Made by a program: the position numbers and the translations under genes
The notes under the pieces: generated by a model
What the model saw: only the letters and a program-made list of their open reading frames with translations
Databases searched by the model: none
What the model was told of the DNA's origin: nothing
In this document: positions 51,188 to 61,241 of the stretch, one piece after another
Numbering within the stretch: the stretch's first letter is position 1
Layout: each line of letters starts with the position of its first letter
Assembly: GCA_028285265.1 (NCBI GenBank)
Contig: JANQPX010000040.1
Coordinates: forward strand, 124,001-188,000
From: Geminicoccaceae bacterium
GTDB taxonomy: Bacteria; Pseudomonadota; Alphaproteobacteria; Geminicoccales; Geminicoccaceae
DNA: 64,000 nucleotides
Reading direction: 5' to 3'

Positions 51188-53694
51188 TTCCAGACCTTAG
51201 CTTAGCCTGGCGTCTTGCCAGGCGAGAGCTCAGAAGCGGTTTCACGGGATCGCTGGTCTTTCTAGCTTGTTTGACCCTGGGCGTCGCAGCGATTGCTGCT
51301 GTTGGTGTGATCAATGCCGGCGTCATGGAGGGACTGGAAGAGGACTCAGCCGCCCTTCTCGGCGGTGACGTCAAGATCGAAAGCACGAATCGTCGATTGA
51401 GCGAGGAGACGGTGCGGATGTTGGCGCCGGTCGATGCTCGCCGATCTGATGTGGTGCGTACCAATGGCATGGCGCATGGGCGCGACGAACGTCGTGTCGT
51501 GGTCGGGCTTAAAGTCGTGGACGACGCCTATCCTCTTTATGGATCGGTGACGTTGGTCCCCAACGATCTGTCGATGTCTCAAGCGTTGGCGGAACGGGGC
51601 GCCGTTGTCGAACGCGGACTGCTGGCTAGGCTTGATGTACAGCTCGGTGACACGATTCGCATCGGTGATGCCGATTTTACTGTGCGTGCCGTCGTCGAAG
51701 GGGAACCCGACAGGATTGGCGGCTTCGTGAGCATTGGCCCTCGCGTTTTCATCCACCAACGTGACCTCGACGCGAGCGCCATCATCCAAGAAGGGTCGCT
51801 TGCGCGCTTCGACTATCGCTTTGCGCTGCCACCTGGCGTCGATGTCGAAGCCTGGGTCGCCGGGCTGAAGGCCCAGCATGCGGAAGCCAGTTTTCAAGTG
51901 AACGGGGTGCGAGACATTCAGCCTCGGGTTACGCGTATTGTCGATCGACTTGCCAGCTTTTTGACGATCGCGGGCCTGGCATCGCTGCTGATTGGCGGTG
52001 TTGGCGTGGCTCTCGCAATCCAAAATTACATGACTGGTAAGATCAGAAATATTGCGACCCTGAAATGTCTTGGCGCCAAGAGCAACACGATCTTTTGGAT
52101 CTATCTCTTGCAGGTTTTAGCGTTGGCATCGATCGGTGTCGTTGCTGGCCTCATCATCGGACAAGCGCTGCCATTACTGGTGCGCGCGTTGACCGATGGC
52201 TTACTCCCCGTCCAAATTAGAACAGGCTTTTATCCAGTACCTCTCCTGATCGCTGCCGGTTGTGGCCTGGCGACGACGCTTGCCTTCGCAATCTGGCCCT
52301 TGGCTCGAGCAAAGGAAGTCTCCCCGGCGGGCATGTTCCGAGCCCTCTTGGCGCCTCCAGCACGTTGGCCGGAGCCCGTGATGCTGCTGCTTCTGTTCGT
52401 TTGTATCGCAGCCCTCGCTGGTTTTGCTGTGATGGGGGTCAGCGACAAACGCTTGGCCCTTATCTTTATCGCCGTTGCCTTGGCCGCCGCTATAATGCTG
52501 ACAGGTGTTGCGAAGCTGATCCTTTTTGGAACGAAGCCACTTGCGCGTTATGGACGGACGCGCTTGCGCATGGCGCTCGCCAATCTTCACCGACCCGGCG
52601 CCCATGCCACCAGTGTCGTCGTTGCTCTCGGTGCCGGACTCACTGTGTTGACGCTCGTTGCTCTTCTCAATCAAAACATGCGAGCCGAACTCGATCAGAG
52701 TCTCTCGGATCGTGTACCTTCGGTGTTCTTCATCGATATTCAGCGCGACCAACTCGACGCATTTGACTCGATCGTCGACGAGCAGGTTGATGCGGACAAT
52801 GTCCAACTCCTACCCACCATCCGCGGCCGTGTCGTCCGCATTAAGGACGTGCCCGCCAATCAATCCGGCATCAATCATTGGACGTTGCGACGCGACAGAG
52901 CGCTTAGCTACTCAGCGACCATACCTGAAGGGACCGAAATTGTTGAAGGGAGTTGGTGGCCATCGGACTATGATGGCCCGGCCCAGATTGCGATCGAAGA
53001 TGATGTTGCGGAAGCCTATGACGTTTCGATTGGTGATCGTCTCGCCTTCAATGTCCTTGGCCGGGTCATCGAGGCAGAGATCGCCGTCGTCCGACGGGAA
53101 ATCGATTGGAGCCAGGGACGCCTAGACGCTGCCTTCTTGTTCAGCCCGGGAACGCTTGAGGCTGCGCCACACGTTTATGCGGCTGCGGTTGATATTGGGC
53201 CTGATCAAGAGCCCATCTTGATGGACGCTGTCGCCAAAACGCTGCCCAATGTGACACCGGTGTCCATGCGCGAAGTTGCAGGCCGGATCAGGAACATTAT
53301 GGACAAGGTGCGTCTAGCGATCTTGGCGGTTGCCGGAGTCACGTTGATTTCGGGGCTTCTTGTGCTTGCAGGTGCCGTAGCGGCGGCTCGACGCCGGCAT
53401 CTTTATGAAGCAGCCGTGTTGAAGGTTTTAGGTGCAAGGCGTTCCGATCTCCTTCGACAATTCGCGATCGAATATCTTAGCCTTGGCATGGTGGCGGCGT
53501 TGGTTGGTGGCCTGCTCGGCCTGATAGGTGCTTATGTCGTCGTGACGATGGTCATGCAGCTTCCCTGGGTCTGGGCCCCCGGAACGATGGCTGCGATCCT
53601 CGGATTGGCGCTTGTTCTAACACTCATAGCGGGTTTCATTGGCACCTGGCGTGTACTTGGCCGATCAGCGGGCGCCGTGCTGCGCGTGCCCTAA
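51184..53694 (+). CDS. ybbP: YbbP-type FtsX-family permease
   Basis: An 836-residue permease with an N-terminal helix (SLVFLACLTLGVAAIAAVGV), a large periplasmic domain, four central helices (two about 260-330, two about 360-430, then a FtsX repeat), and a C-terminal FtsX block (IRNIMDKVRLAILAVAGVTL, VLKVLGARRSDLLRQFAIEY). Two FtsX domains (around 265-380 and 710-825) are visible. It overlaps YbbA's gene and forms the membrane part of this MacB-like exporter or lipid-extraction complex. Confidence 0.88.
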   Translation: MIPDLSLAWRLARRELRSGFTGSLVFLACLTLGVAAIAAVGVINAGVMEGLEEDSAALLGGDVKIESTNRRLSEETVRMLAPVDARRSDVVRTNGMAHGRDERRVVVGLKVVDDAYPLYGSVTLVPNDLSMSQALAERGAVVERGLLARLDVQLGDTIRIGDADFTVRAVVEGEPDRIGGFVSIGPRVFIHQRDLDASAIIQEGSLARFDYRFALPPGVDVEAWVAGLKAQHAEASFQVNGVRDIQPRVTRIVDRLASFLTIAGLASLLIGGVGVALAIQNYMTGKIRNIATLKCLGAKSNTIFWIYLLQVLALASIGVVAGLIIGQALPLLVRALTDGLLPVQIRTGFYPVPLLIAAGCGLATTLAFAIWPLARAKEVSPAGMFRALLAPPARWPEPVMLLLLFVCIAALAGFAVMGVSDKRLALIFIAVALAAAIMLTGVAKLILFGTKPLARYGRTRLRMALANLHRPGAHATSVVVALGAGLTVLTLVALLNQNMRAELDQSLSDRVPSVFFIDIQRDQLDAFDSIVDEQVDADNVQLLPTIRGRVVRIKDVPANQSGINHWTLRRDRALSYSATIPEGTEIVEGSWWPSDYDGPAQIAIEDDVAEAYDVSIGDRLAFNVLGRVIEAEIAVVRREIDWSQGRLDAAFLFSPGTLEAAPHVYAAAVDIGPDQEPILMDAVAKTLPNVTPVSMREVAGRIRNIMDKVRLAILAVAGVTLISGLLVLAGAVAAARRRHLYEAAVLKVLGARRSDLLRQFAIEYLSLGMVAALVGGLLGLIGAYVVVTMVMQLPWVWAPGTMAAILGLALVLTLIAGFIGTWRVLGRSAGAVLRVP

Positions 53695-53808
53695 CCACGT
53701 CCACGTGTGTTTCTGTCCGGAGCGCCGTGCGCGACAGCTGTTCTTCGATCGGTCCTCGTCTTATAGTCGTGTTCTCACGGCAGGTGGCCAAAGAGCGGGA
53801 GGTAGCCG

Positions 53809-54528
53809 ATGGTCGATGGCGAGATTTTGACCAGCGATGTCAAAGCACTCTTCCAAGCGTCGACCACAGCAACGGTTTGCACGCAGCTTTTCAAACGCGG
53901 CCTGCGAAATCAATTCATCCAAGGGGTCAATTTGGTCACCCCAAAAGCTGGCATGATGATCGGTGAGGCCTTTACGCTCCGCAATATTCCGGCGCGCGAG
54001 GACCTAGATGGACCTGGGATGTTCGATGGTAACACCCACCCTCAGCGTCGGGCGATTGAGGATTGCCCGCCCGGTGCAGTGCTCGCGATCGATTGTCGAA
54101 AGGACAGGCGCTCGGGCGCGCTAGGCGATATCTTGGTGACTCGGCTCGCCGATCGCGGCGTCGCCGGTGTTGTTACCGATGGAGGCATGCGAGACGTCGT
54201 ACCCATGGCGGACTTCACGATTCCAGTCTATGCAGCCTGTCCGTCACCGCCAGCAAGCTTTCATGTCCATCATGCGGTCGATCTCCAGGTTCCGATCGCG
54301 TGCGGCGATGTCGCGATCTTTCCAGGTGACATCCTCATGGGGGATGGCGAAGGTGTCGTCGTCGTGCCTAGGCATCTCGCCGTTGACGTCGCACGTGACT
54401 CCGCGGAGCAAGAGCGTTTGGAGCACTGGGTTCTTCAAGAGATCAAAATGGGTCAATCGATCTTCGGCCTCTACCCACCGAATGATGACAACAAGAAACG
54501 CTATGAAGCCGAGCGGCACAAAGGCTGA
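53809..54528 (+). CDS. RraA/dimethylmenaquinone-methyltransferase-family protein
   Basis: A 239-residue member of the RraA-like fold. The central conserved block GDILVTRLADRGVAGVVTDGG plus MRDV contains the G-D-x-x-x-x-R-L and DGGxRD residues used for divalent metal and pyruvate binding in the aldolase subgroup (HMG/CHA aldolases). The GDILMGDGEGVVVVPR segment supports the same. In organisms with catabolic neighbours these are often oxaloacetate decarboxylases or aldolases, so the methyltransferase name is misleading. GGGAGG precedes the ATG. It is followed, 16 bases on, by a GST gene. Confidence 0.84.
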   Translation: MVDGEILTSDVKALFQASTTATVCTQLFKRGLRNQFIQGVNLVTPKAGMMIGEAFTLRNIPAREDLDGPGMFDGNTHPQRRAIEDCPPGAVLAIDCRKDRRSGALGDILVTRLADRGVAGVVTDGGMRDVVPMADFTIPVYAACPSPPASFHVHHAVDLQVPIACGDVAIFPGDILMGDGEGVVVVPRHLAVDVARDSAEQERLEHWVLQEIKMGQSIFGLYPPNDDNKKRYEAERHKG

Positions 54529-54544
54529 GCAAGAGGATATCAAC

Positions 54545-55153
54545 ATGAAACTGCACTACGCGCTGCCATCTCCTTATGTGCGAAAGGTACGTGCCGTCGC
54601 TATTGAGCTTGGCCTGGATGATCAGATCGAGCTTGTGAATCGTGCGATGACGCCCGTTTCTCCAGATGCTGATCTCAATGCCGACAATCCTCTTGGCAAA
54701 ATACCCTGTTTGGTCACAGATTCAGGCGTGGCACTTTACGATTCGCGGGTGATTTGTGCCTACCTCGACGATCTCGCAGGCGGTCATAAGATGATCCCGA
54801 TGGAGGGCTCAGCCCGCTGGACGGCCCTGAAAAGGGAAGCTCTGGCTGACGGTATCCTGGATGCTGCAGTAGGAAGGCGCTACGAGACGTTCCTCCGTCC
54901 GGAAGAATTGCATTGGGACGCGTGGATCGACGGCCAGCGGCAGAAATTCATTCGTGGTCTCGATCAGTTCGAAGCCGAGGCCAGCAGTTTCGGCGACACC
55001 GTTGATATTGGCACCATCGCAGCAGCGGCAGCGTTGGGGTACATGGATTTTCGCTACGCCGACGAAAACTGGCGTGGCGGCAGGCCCAGTCTTGCCGCCT
55101 GGTTTGATGTCTTCTCCAAGCGGCCGTCGATAGCGACGACGGCTCCTGAGTAG
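54545..55153 (+). CDS. Glutathione S-transferase family protein
   Basis: A 202-residue GST. The thioredoxin-like N-domain starts MKLHYALPSPYVRKVRAVAI, with the likely catalytic serine in PSPYVRK, and has NPLGKIPCLVTDSGVALYDS (cis-proline and the GSH-binding D-S). The helical C-domain ends in DIGTIAAAAALGYMDFRYAD. The start is preceded by GAGGA; frames running in from the previous gene are not part of this protein. It probably acts with the RraA-like protein (same strand, 16-base gap), for example as an isomerase in a degradation route, by inference. Confidence 0.86.
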   Translation: MKLHYALPSPYVRKVRAVAIELGLDDQIELVNRAMTPVSPDADLNADNPLGKIPCLVTDSGVALYDSRVICAYLDDLAGGHKMIPMEGSARWTALKREALADGILDAAVGRRYETFLRPEELHWDAWIDGQRQKFIRGLDQFEAEASSFGDTVDIGTIAAAAALGYMDFRYADENWRGGRPSLAAWFDVFSKRPSIATTAPE

Positions 55154-55189
55154 GACGCGCTTGATCCCTCAGCCCCGACGATCGACGGG

Positions 55190-56803
55190 TCAGGCTGCAA
55201 TGCCTTCGTCCAGATCGGTACCATGGGGATAGACTTCCTTTTTGGATGTCCAGCCATTGTTATCGCGTCCAACCCGGAATTGCCCAGCAAAGGCCGGGTG
55301 GATGCAAAACGTATCATCCTCACTGATGGCCATAGAGCCCGGTTGGGTGTATTCGAACTCCCCCTCATAATAGACTTTCGTCTCATTGACGACGATGCCG
55401 AAGATCCCAAGCTCCTTGAACATCTGAAGTGCTTCATAATAGTCAGCGACGATGCCCCGCCCATAGTTTCGGTAGAAGAGGCGAAACTCGGACATGGTGA
55501 AAGCATTGGTCATGTGGGGCAGCATGCTTTCGCACAGTTGGCCACCGGATGGATGAACCTGGCGATAGCTACTGATGACACCAGCGCAGATCGAGTTCGC
55601 CGCTGAGCGGACCCCTTTGACGATATCATCCTCGGTGATTTGAAATTGCTCTTCGTCTCGTAGGAGCGAATGACGGATGATCTGATTAAAAATGCCAATG
55701 ATGTGCCGCGGCAGCAATTGGGTATGGCGCAGAATATAGGCGAAGCTATCTTCCTGCTTGCCCAGATTGTTGACGACCTGCTTTGGCATCAATCGTCGCC
55801 AGAAGTGAAAGACATCCTCACGGTCGGGGTTGTCTGGCAGACCATTGTCCCGGCGCATGCGGGGATGTCGGAGGCTGCTCAAATATTTGTCTAGTCGAAG
55901 CGCGCTCATTTTGAGAAGTTCCGACGCACTCCATTGCAGCATCAGCTTGCTTTCGAAATCCTTCTCGGGGTTGGCCGAAATCGTAGCCGTATAGTGGTGA
56001 TAGAGTTCCGACGGAATACAGTAGCAGATATGAACTGGTGAATAGGCAAGGCGAAGTTGACTGATCAGGTGGAGCAAGCCGGCGGCGGCTGCGTCCATCC
56101 TAAAGTCGTCGATGGGAAACTGCTCGACCGAATCGATAAGGATAATGACCCGCTGCCGTTCCGTTTCGCAAAAGGCTTCAAACGCACCGATAGCCTCACC
56201 AACACCGATCTGGTTGATCAAGATGTCCTCGAGATCGTCGCCGGATTCGAAAGTCGCATTGGCGTTAACCTCTTGTGCTTTTGTGAGCAGCTGCCCCATG
56301 ATGCCGCGAGGCGCGACTTGGCCCTCGATACCAATCCGCTCGAGGTAATCCTGCACAGCGAGGAGGTAAGGATTTCGGTTGATGGCCGGATCATATCGAT
56401 AGGTCTTGCAGACTTGCGACATGGCGGACGTCATAAAGATAGCCTTCCAGAGCTTACTCACGTTCTCAACGAATGGCGCGTAGTCCTCATTGCTCTGATC
56501 CAAGACGGTCTCGATCGTCAGGCCAATCGTACGGAAGACCTGCGCTGACTCGATCTCGACCTTATGTTCATAGATGCCACTGAAACATCGGTGATAGAGA
56601 AAAGCAGTTTTGCCGGCGCCACGCCGCCCAACAATGACCCAAGGGCGGAGGTCGTCATTGCGTTGACTGAGAGTGGTCTGCGGATCGAACAAGAGATCAT
56701 GAAGACGCCTGGCTTTGCCAAGTCCGCCAATCGGGGTTGCTATCGGGCCCAATGGTGAGTCGATGGTGAACATATCATCGATAAGTCTCAAATTATCATA
56801 CAT
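55190..56803 (-). CDS. Orphan P-loop (STAND-like) ATPase
   Basis: A 537-residue P-loop ATPase of the Sll1717-like group. Walker A is VIVGRRGAGKTAFLYHR (Gly59 to Thr66 core), Walker B ILIDSVEQF (about 221-229). The sequence continues through a helical region with GFRMD-like DDFRMDAAAAGLLHLISQ and YCIPSELYHHYTATISANPE. The C-terminal third (NAFTMSEFRLFYRNYGRGIV, then DYYEALQMFKELGIFGIV) is predicted as winged-helix. No membrane helix or effector domain is seen. It may belong to the KAP/STAND regulators linked to stress or phage defence, which is inference from the fold only. Confidence 0.75.
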   Translation of the reverse strand: MYDNLRLIDDMFTIDSPLGPIATPIGGLGKARRLHDLLFDPQTTLSQRNDDLRPWVIVGRRGAGKTAFLYHRCFSGIYEHKVEIESAQVFRTIGLTIETVLDQSNEDYAPFVENVSKLWKAIFMTSAMSQVCKTYRYDPAINRNPYLLAVQDYLERIGIEGQVAPRGIMGQLLTKAQEVNANATFESGDDLEDILINQIGVGEAIGAFEAFCETERQRVIILIDSVEQFPIDDFRMDAAAAGLLHLISQLRLAYSPVHICYCIPSELYHHYTATISANPEKDFESKLMLQWSASELLKMSALRLDKYLSSLRHPRMRRDNGLPDNPDREDVFHFWRRLMPKQVVNNLGKQEDSFAYILRHTQLLPRHIIGIFNQIIRHSLLRDEEQFQITEDDIVKGVRSAANSICAGVISSYRQVHPSGGQLCESMLPHMTNAFTMSEFRLFYRNYGRGIVADYYEALQMFKELGIFGIVVNETKVYYEGEFEYTQPGSMAISEDDTFCIHPAFAGQFRVGRDNNGWTSKKEVYPHGTDLDEGIAA

Positions 56804-57260
56804 ATGACACTCCTGGATGAACTATAAAAACATTGGTAGACAATATGCTGTTTTATTTCAACAAATTACATATCGCTCTATGGTTCAAAGAAAACAATGA
56901 TATCTATCATTATAAATTTATCAGATTCGAGTGTTTTTTCTTATGGATTTACCGTGAGCGCGCTGGGGCTGGGTGGATTTTTTCTGTCGACACTTTGGGG
57001 TGGCAATTCTAAGACCAAAGCCACACGCCCTTTCGATCAAACGGCTATCCATAGTCCCCCTGGGCCAGCCAAACGACATCGCACCTTGTTGGCTGGTCTG
57101 GAGCATCTTGATGCCACTGATGTCTATGGGCTCTGATTCGTCCTTAGGGTCCAGCAGGGCAGGCGATTTTCGATCCTTAGTGACGCTGAGAGGATAGAGA
57201 TCCTGATCGTCATGCTCTATCGAGGAGATAAGGGGTGGTTTAGATCGCGGAGAAAGCACC
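56804..57260. other. AT-rich intergenic stretch after the P-loop ATPase
   Basis: About 450 bases, strongly AT-rich from 56805 to 56945. One plus-strand frame (56897-57136) has no ribosome site and reads through into low-complexity text; I do not regard it as a gene. It contains the divergent promoters for the ATPase and the flavoprotein. Confidence 0.45.
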
Positions 57261-59675
57261 ATGAAATCGGAGTATCGGGTTGTCGTGGTTGGCGGTGGTG
57301 TGGTGGGAGCATCGGTGCTTTATCACCTCGCCAAGTTCGGATGGACGGACGTTGCACTGATTGAGCGGTCGGTGCTCACAGCGGGATCCAGTTGGCATGC
57401 TGCTGGCGGCGTGCACGCACTAAATGCTGATCCGAATATGGCGGCTCTGCAGGCCTATACCATCGATCTGTTATCCGAGATTCAAGAGGAATCTGGTCAA
57501 GACATAGGCCTCCATATGACCGGTGGCATCTCGGTCGCGTCAGAACCTGCCCGTTGGGAATGGTTGCAATCGGCTTATCGTGTCTTCCAGACTATCGGTA
57601 TCGAAGACTGTCATTTGATGACACCTGACGAAATCAGGGCGAAATGCCCAATCATGGACGTGAAAGGCGTGATCGGTGGTCTTTGGGCAGATCGCGAAGG
57701 CTACATCGATACCAATGGTGTCGTTCACGCCTACGCGCGTGCCGCCAGAATGCGTGGTGCCGAGGTGATCGAGCACAACAAAGTTGAAGAACTCCATCAA
57801 AGGTCTGACGGATCTTGGGATGTGGTCACCGAGAAGGGCACAATTCATGCCGAGCATGTGGTGAATGCCGGTGGTCTCTGGGCAAAGCAGGTCGGACGCA
57901 TGGTCGGCCTCGATCTTCCTGTGTCGCCGCTCGAGCATCATTATCTCGTGACCGAGACGATCCCTGAGGTTGAGGCCATGGACTTTGAGGTTCCCATGAC
58001 GGTCGATCTCGAAGGATTTTCCTATCTGCGCCAAGAAGGGCAGGGCGTCTTGCTCGGAATCTATGAGGTCACGCATCAACATTGGAACATGGACGGCGCG
58101 CCCTGGGACTATGGCTTCGAGCTCATTCAAGAAGATATCGATCGTATCGAGGATGAACTGGCGCTGTGCTTTGAACGGTATCCTTGTTTGCAGACGGCGG
58201 GTATCAAGCGTTGGGTCAATGGAGCTTTTACGTTTTCACCGGATGGCAATCCGCTCGTCGGGCCGGTTCCTGGTATGCGCAACTATTGGCTCGCCTGTGG
58301 CGTGATGGCGGGCTTCTTGCAGGGTGGAGGAGTCGGCAAGTCGCTGGCTGAGTGGATGATCCATGGCGAGGCCGAAGCAGATACCTGGCCCATGGATATT
58401 GCACGCTACGGCTCGTTTATGTCGAATCGTGAATACATCAAGCAAACGACCGGCCAGTTCTACTCGCGCCGGTTCGTTATGACCTATCCAAATGAGCAAC
58501 TACCCGCAGGGCGTCCTCTGAGGAAGGCACCGGCTTACGATGCAATGGATGCTGCTGGGGCGATTTGGGGATGTAGTTGGGGCTTAGAGATTCCTTTGGT
58601 CTTTGCGCCCAAGGATTTTGAAGAAACGCCAACGCTAAGACGCTCCAACGCCTTTCCCATTGTCGCCGATGAGTGTCGCGCTGTGCGGGAGACGGTGGGC
58701 CTTTTAGACACCACAGGTTTTTCTCGATTTGAGCTTTCGGGGCCAAACGTGCGCGCTTGGCTGGACCGGCTAACCGCAGGGCAGTTGCCTGCGCCAGGTC
58801 GGGGACGTCTTGCGCCCATGCTTGGTGGGGATGGCCGCCTCAAGGGTGACCTTACCATCTTCAATTGGGACGACGGCACATGGTGGATCATGGGCTCCTA
58901 CTACCTCCGTCAGTGGCACATGCGCTGGTTTCAGGATCATGTCGACACGGGTGTCGAGATCAGGGATATCTCGGATGCGACCGTTGGCTTCTCGCTTTCC
59001 GGACCCAAATCGCGCGAGGTGTTGGCGATGCTCACCCATCAGGATGTGAGCAATGAGGCTCTACCATTCCTGGGCTGCGCGACGCTCGATCTCGGCCTGA
59101 TCCGCACCAAAGTTGGGCGGCTCTCGGTCGCTGGCGAACTCGGATATGAGATAAATTGCGCCGCCACTGAGCACATCACGCTTCGTAAGATGCTTCTTGA
59201 GGCTGGTGCAGCCAGCGACATGCGTGAATACGGCTACTACGCCTTGAATTCACTTCGCCTCGAAAAGAGCTTCGGTATTTGGAGCCGTGAGTTCACCCAA
59301 GGCTATACGCCAGGAATGACCGGCATGGATCGATGGATCGCCTGGGAAAAAGGTGACTTTATCGGACGTGAGGCTGCACGTGCGGAACGCGACAACGAGA
59401 CGGCGCCGCAACGGTTGGTCACGCTGGAGATCGATGCTGAGGACTCTGATGCATCTGGATTTGAGCCCGTCTGGAAAGACGGTAAGCGGATCGGCTTCAT
59501 CACATCCGGAGGATACGGGCACACCGTCCAAAGGAGTCTCGCGATGGCCCTTCTGGATCCTGCACTGGCTGAACCCGGCACTGAACTGACCACGCATATC
59601 GTTGGTGTCGAGCGTGGGGCGCGGGTGATTGAGCCTAGCCCCCATGACCCAAAGGGCCTTCGGATGCGAGCCTAG
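57261..59675 (+). CDS. Dimethylglycine/sarcosine-dehydrogenase-like flavoprotein with GcvT domain
   Basis: An 804-residue two-domain enzyme. The N-terminal DAO-type FAD domain (about 1-380) has VVVVGGGVVGASVLYHLAKF, with TAGSSWHAAGG (His46, position of the covalent-FAD histidine in DMGDH/SARDH). The C-terminal GcvT domain (about 440-795) has NVRAWLDRLTAG, the folate-binding GSYYLRQWHMRWF region, FSLSGPKSREVLAML and AGELGYEINC. Such enzymes demethylate N-methyl amines and pass the carbon to tetrahydrofolate. The MttB-type methyltransferase and a second flavoprotein follow directly on the same strand. Confidence 0.88.
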   Translation: MKSEYRVVVVGGGVVGASVLYHLAKFGWTDVALIERSVLTAGSSWHAAGGVHALNADPNMAALQAYTIDLLSEIQEESGQDIGLHMTGGISVASEPARWEWLQSAYRVFQTIGIEDCHLMTPDEIRAKCPIMDVKGVIGGLWADREGYIDTNGVVHAYARAARMRGAEVIEHNKVEELHQRSDGSWDVVTEKGTIHAEHVVNAGGLWAKQVGRMVGLDLPVSPLEHHYLVTETIPEVEAMDFEVPMTVDLEGFSYLRQEGQGVLLGIYEVTHQHWNMDGAPWDYGFELIQEDIDRIEDELALCFERYPCLQTAGIKRWVNGAFTFSPDGNPLVGPVPGMRNYWLACGVMAGFLQGGGVGKSLAEWMIHGEAEADTWPMDIARYGSFMSNREYIKQTTGQFYSRRFVMTYPNEQLPAGRPLRKAPAYDAMDAAGAIWGCSWGLEIPLVFAPKDFEETPTLRRSNAFPIVADECRAVRETVGLLDTTGFSRFELSGPNVRAWLDRLTAGQLPAPGRGRLAPMLGGDGRLKGDLTIFNWDDGTWWIMGSYYLRQWHMRWFQDHVDTGVEIRDISDATVGFSLSGPKSREVLAMLTHQDVSNEALPFLGCATLDLGLIRTKVGRLSVAGELGYEINCAATEHITLRKMLLEAGAASDMREYGYYALNSLRLEKSFGIWSREFTQGYTPGMTGMDRWIAWEKGDFIGREAARAERDNETAPQRLVTLEIDAEDSDASGFEPVWKDGKRIGFITSGGYGHTVQRSLAMALLDPALAEPGTELTTHIVGVERGARVIEPSPHDPKGLRMRA

Positions 59676-59681
59676 GCTGTT

Positions 59682-61232
59682 ATGGCCCGCGAGCGCCGCC
59701 AGGGTGGCCGAAGAAGGGCGGGGCGTGCACGGGATGCAGTTCCCGCTGGACCCGAGCGCGCTGTCGATTATCGGGACCTACGAAACCCCTTCGAACCCGT
59801 CTGCGTCTATTCCGACGATCAAATCCACGAGATCCATCGGACCGCCCTTCGTGTACTTGAAGAACTCGGTGTTAAGATCTTACTCCCAGATGCGCTGCAG
59901 CTCTTGAAAGCTGGCGGTGTCGACGTCGATATGGCGTCGAGGATGGCGCGTTTTGATCGCGGTATCATCGAGCACGCCATAGCATCCGCGCCATCAATGA
60001 TAGAGTTGCGTGGTGCAGACGACCAAACGTCAACAATGTGGGGCGGTCGTCATGTAACATGGTGCTCGGTCGGTGGAGCGCCGCATATTTCAGATCTGGA
60101 TGAAGGAAAGCGTCCTGGCACGCTTGAAGCATCAGAAAACATCATTAGGCTTGGCGAGCACTTTGATGTCATCCATGTGCAAAGCCCCAATGTCGAACCG
60201 CAGGACGTAGCACCGGAGGTCCGCCACTACGCGACGATGCGTGCGCAGTTGACCTTGTCGCGAAAGCCGCCCTTCCTGTTTAGCCGCGGGGCCCCTCAGG
60301 TCCGTGATGGGTTTCGAATGATGCAAATCATGCGGGGTCTTTCTGAAGACGACTTCGCACAAACACCTTGTGTTTATACCGTCATCAATACGAACTCACC
60401 GCTGATCCTGGACATCCCAATGCTGCAGGGTCTGATCGACTTTGCCAAAGCCGGTCAGCCCTCGGTCATCACACCCTTCACCCTTGCGGGCGCCATGGCC
60501 CCCGTGACCGTCACGGGGGCCTTGGTCCAGCAACATGCAGAGTTCTTGGCGGCACTCGTGGTGACTCAGCTGAGCCGGCCGGGCGCACCGGTTGTCTATG
60601 GTGCCTTCACCTCAAATGTTGACATGAAATCAGGCGCGCCAGCATTCGGAACACCAGAAAATGTGCGCGCCGCATTTGCTAGCGGCCAGCTGGCACGGCT
60701 TGTCGATTTGCCTTGGCGTTCCTCGATGCCTTCTGTCTCCAATTGCGTCGACGCTCAATCGATTTATGAAAGCCAAATGGCGCTTTGGGGTGCCACGCTT
60801 GGCGGTGCCAATCTCGTCCTGCATGCTGCTGGCTGGATTGAGGGTGGGCTGACTGCGTCGCTTGAGAAATACATTATCGACATCGAGATGCTGCAACAAA
60901 TGGCGGAGTTGATGCAGCCGGTTCGGTTCGATGAAGCCGAACTCGCCTTTGAGGCCATGAAAGAAGTGGGATCAGGTGGCCATTTTTTCGGCGCAACTCA
61001 TACAATGGAGCGATACCGCTCTGCCTTTTACGCTCCTTTTGTTTCGGATTGGTCCAACTTCGGACAATGGACCGAGACCGGTGCCAAAACCGCCACTGAG
61101 CGTGCGAATGGCATTTGGAAGCAGATCCTACACGACTTCGAGCCGCCAATGACCGATCTGGCAATGATCGAGGAGTTGGATGCTTTTATTGCACGACGAA
61201 CAGAGAGAGGCGGGGCACCGCCAGAAAGTTAG
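59682..61232 (+). CDS. MttB-superfamily (non-pyrrolysine) methyltransferase
   Basis: A 516-residue TIM-barrel methyltransferase of the trimethylamine:corrinoid family. The sequence holds no in-frame amber codon, so it lacks pyrrolysine and belongs to the MtgB-like (glycine-betaine-type) branch. Landmarks are WCSVGGAPHISDLDEGKRPG, FTLAGAMAPVTVTGALVQQH, SRPGAPVVYGAFTSNVDMKS and GGANLVLHAAGWIEGGLTAS. The arginine-rich first 25 residues are usual in alphaproteobacterial members. It starts seven bases after the flavoprotein stop. A corrinoid-binding partner and its reactivase are absent here. Confidence 0.87.
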   Translation: MARERRQGGRRRAGRARDAVPAGPERAVDYRDLRNPFEPVCVYSDDQIHEIHRTALRVLEELGVKILLPDALQLLKAGGVDVDMASRMARFDRGIIEHAIASAPSMIELRGADDQTSTMWGGRHVTWCSVGGAPHISDLDEGKRPGTLEASENIIRLGEHFDVIHVQSPNVEPQDVAPEVRHYATMRAQLTLSRKPPFLFSRGAPQVRDGFRMMQIMRGLSEDDFAQTPCVYTVINTNSPLILDIPMLQGLIDFAKAGQPSVITPFTLAGAMAPVTVTGALVQQHAEFLAALVVTQLSRPGAPVVYGAFTSNVDMKSGAPAFGTPENVRAAFASGQLARLVDLPWRSSMPSVSNCVDAQSIYESQMALWGATLGGANLVLHAAGWIEGGLTASLEKYIIDIEMLQQMAELMQPVRFDEAELAFEAMKEVGSGGHFFGATHTMERYRSAFYAPFVSDWSNFGQWTETGAKTATERANGIWKQILHDFEPPMTDLAMIEELDAFIARRTERGGAPPES

Positions 61233-61241
61233 GGGACGGCC

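Noticed and set aside
56897..57136. 79-codon frame in AT-rich DNA before the flavoprotein gene
   Set aside because: No ribosome site, no recognisable pattern and low-complexity codon use.
59682..61232. Pyrrolysine in the MttB-family gene
   Set aside because: The frame has no in-frame amber codon, so this is the non-pyrrolysine branch.
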